From: Lysobacter sp. GX 14042
Lineage (GTDB): Bacteria; Pseudomonadota; Gammaproteobacteria; Xanthomonadales; Xanthomonadaceae
Direction of reading: 5' to 3'
Length of the DNA stretch: 64,000 nt
Assembly: GCF_021390425.1 (NCBI RefSeq)
Contig: NZ_JAJUWY010000002.1
Span: 550,129 to 614,128, forward strand
The notes beneath the pieces were generated by a model. It was not told the origin of the DNA. It did not search any database and saw nothing but the letters and a program-made list of their open reading frames with translations. Positions 63,660 to 64,000 of this stretch are shown one piece after another (positions within the stretch are counted from its first letter, which is position 1; each line of letters starts with the position of its first letter). The translations under genes and the position numbers were made by a program.

Positions 63660-63713
63660 CAAGTCATTCAAGCCGAACCCGCTTCGCGGGTCGGCTTAAT
63701 TCCGGCGTTAGGC
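63654..63713 (+). repeat. attC-6 (60 bp, short class)
   Basis: R'' GCCTAAC (63654-63660) and R' GTTAGGC (63707-63713), with the inner stem AAGCCGAACCCGCTTCGCGG then GTCGGCTTAA. Confidence 0.93.
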
Positions 63714-63759
63714 CTTGTTCTCGACTCGCCGCTACCTACTTCTGACTTCGGGCAAGAAG

Positions 63760-64000
63760 ATGCTCTGGCTCGGAGTCATCGTCTTCGGGCTAATGGCACT
63801 GATCGGGTATCAGATACTCGATAGCCACGGACAGACGCAGGATCGTATTTCAGGTGTCGTCCGATATGCGGGTTACGTGGACGGATACGCGTTTCGTGGA
63901 GAATCTCCACAGGCTATTTCAGTAAGCCTTGCGACAGGGGAGTTCGTGCGCATTAGAGTTCCAAGAGAGTGTGGACTCTTACAGGAAGGAAACGTCGTGG
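63760..64000 (+). CDS. Cassette 7: membrane-anchored protein, truncated by the window edge
   Basis: The ATG at 63760 opens a frame that runs to the end of the window (80 codons). It has one N-terminal transmembrane helix (LWLGVIVFGLMALIGYQIL) and a polar, beta-type region after it (RISGVVRYAGYVDGYAFRGE, then ATGEFVRIRVP). The cassette begins at 63708. The stop and attC are not visible. Confidence 0.65.
   Translation, partial: MLWLGVIVFGLMALIGYQILDSHGQTQDRISGVVRYAGYVDGYAFRGESPQAISVSLATGEFVRIRVPRECGLLQEGNVV

Larger units (their letters stand above)
59876..64000. mobile_element. Chromosomal integron: integrase, attI region and a cassette array continuing past the right edge
   Basis: An IntI-type integrase on the minus strand faces away from a series of short, AT-richer units on the plus strand. 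The units are separated by six attC sites with GCCTAAC...GTTAGGC boundaries. Six cassettes are complete and a seventh is partial. The Xanthomonas-type layout (intI divergent from the array) is clear; the right end is not in the window. Confidence 0.95.

Overview
The window is GC-rich gammaproteobacterial chromosome. It looks like a member of the Xanthomonadaceae/Lysobacteraceae (Luteimonas, Lysobacter or a relative). The pointers are an Ax21-family outer-membrane protein, an aryl-polyene/xanthomonadin-type AMP ligase beside a phosphopantetheinyl transferase, HemD-HemY, two S8 extracellular proteases of the Xanthomonas/Lysobacter kind, and a chromosomal integron. The assignment rests on gene content read by eye; no database search was run.

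Layout. 1-3.1 kb: 5' end of an M16 peptidase gene, then trmL, a DUF817 membrane protein and sstT. 3.2-9.9 kb: a BON protein, a DUF885 lipoprotein, and a copper block. That block is a three-cupredoxin nitrite reductase (NirK) with an FNR/DNR-type box upstream, divergent from a DUF2946 protein and a TonB-dependent copper receptor. 9.9-18.7 kb: mostly minus-strand housekeeping genes (GFA enzyme, glk, glutathionyl-hydroquinone reductase, ribA, wrbA, gpsA, secB, rhodanese, thioesterase), with ax21 on the plus strand. 18.8-30.5 kb: hemD-hemY, a stand-alone tssA, xth, the pigment AMP ligase divergent from PPTase-rsmG, parA-parB, a second DUF885 peptidase, and rpmB-rpmG.

30.7-40.9 kb is the most unusual stretch. 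A 2627-residue trimeric autotransporter adhesin with at least seven YadA-head modules and a collagen-like segment is followed 47 bp downstream by a subtilisin-like protease. The adhesin's upstream region carries two copies of a 15-bp palindrome, TGACG-N5-CGTCA, and a Clp/CRP-like GTGA-N6-TCAC site. A third copy of the 15-bp palindrome lies upstream of the other S8 protease (51.3 kb), suggesting one regulator for both surface-protease loci.

40.9-59.1 kb: rep, a Sel1 protein, tdk, an ECF sigma-Ser/Thr kinase pair, mutM, a fatty acid desaturase, an EF-hand protein, a TerC-CBS protein, two small overlapping hypotheticals, the P-domain S8 protease, a class C acid phosphatase, a likely small RNA, a lipoprotein coupled to plsB, and cfa. 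Desaturase, PlsB and Cfa together cover phospholipid assembly and acyl-chain modification.

59.2-64 kb is an integron. A decayed secreted-protein gene (frameshift plus amber stop) precedes a full-length integrase gene on the minus strand. A run of gene cassettes on the plus strand follows, separated by six attC sites and continuing past the window edge. Cassette DNA is visibly AT-richer than the host. The cassettes encode small membrane proteins and one protein with an RX4H motif of the HEPN type. The cassette bounded by TTATAC/GTATAAC shows, from its own ends, the exact unit that was captured. No tRNA, rRNA or CRISPR array was seen.
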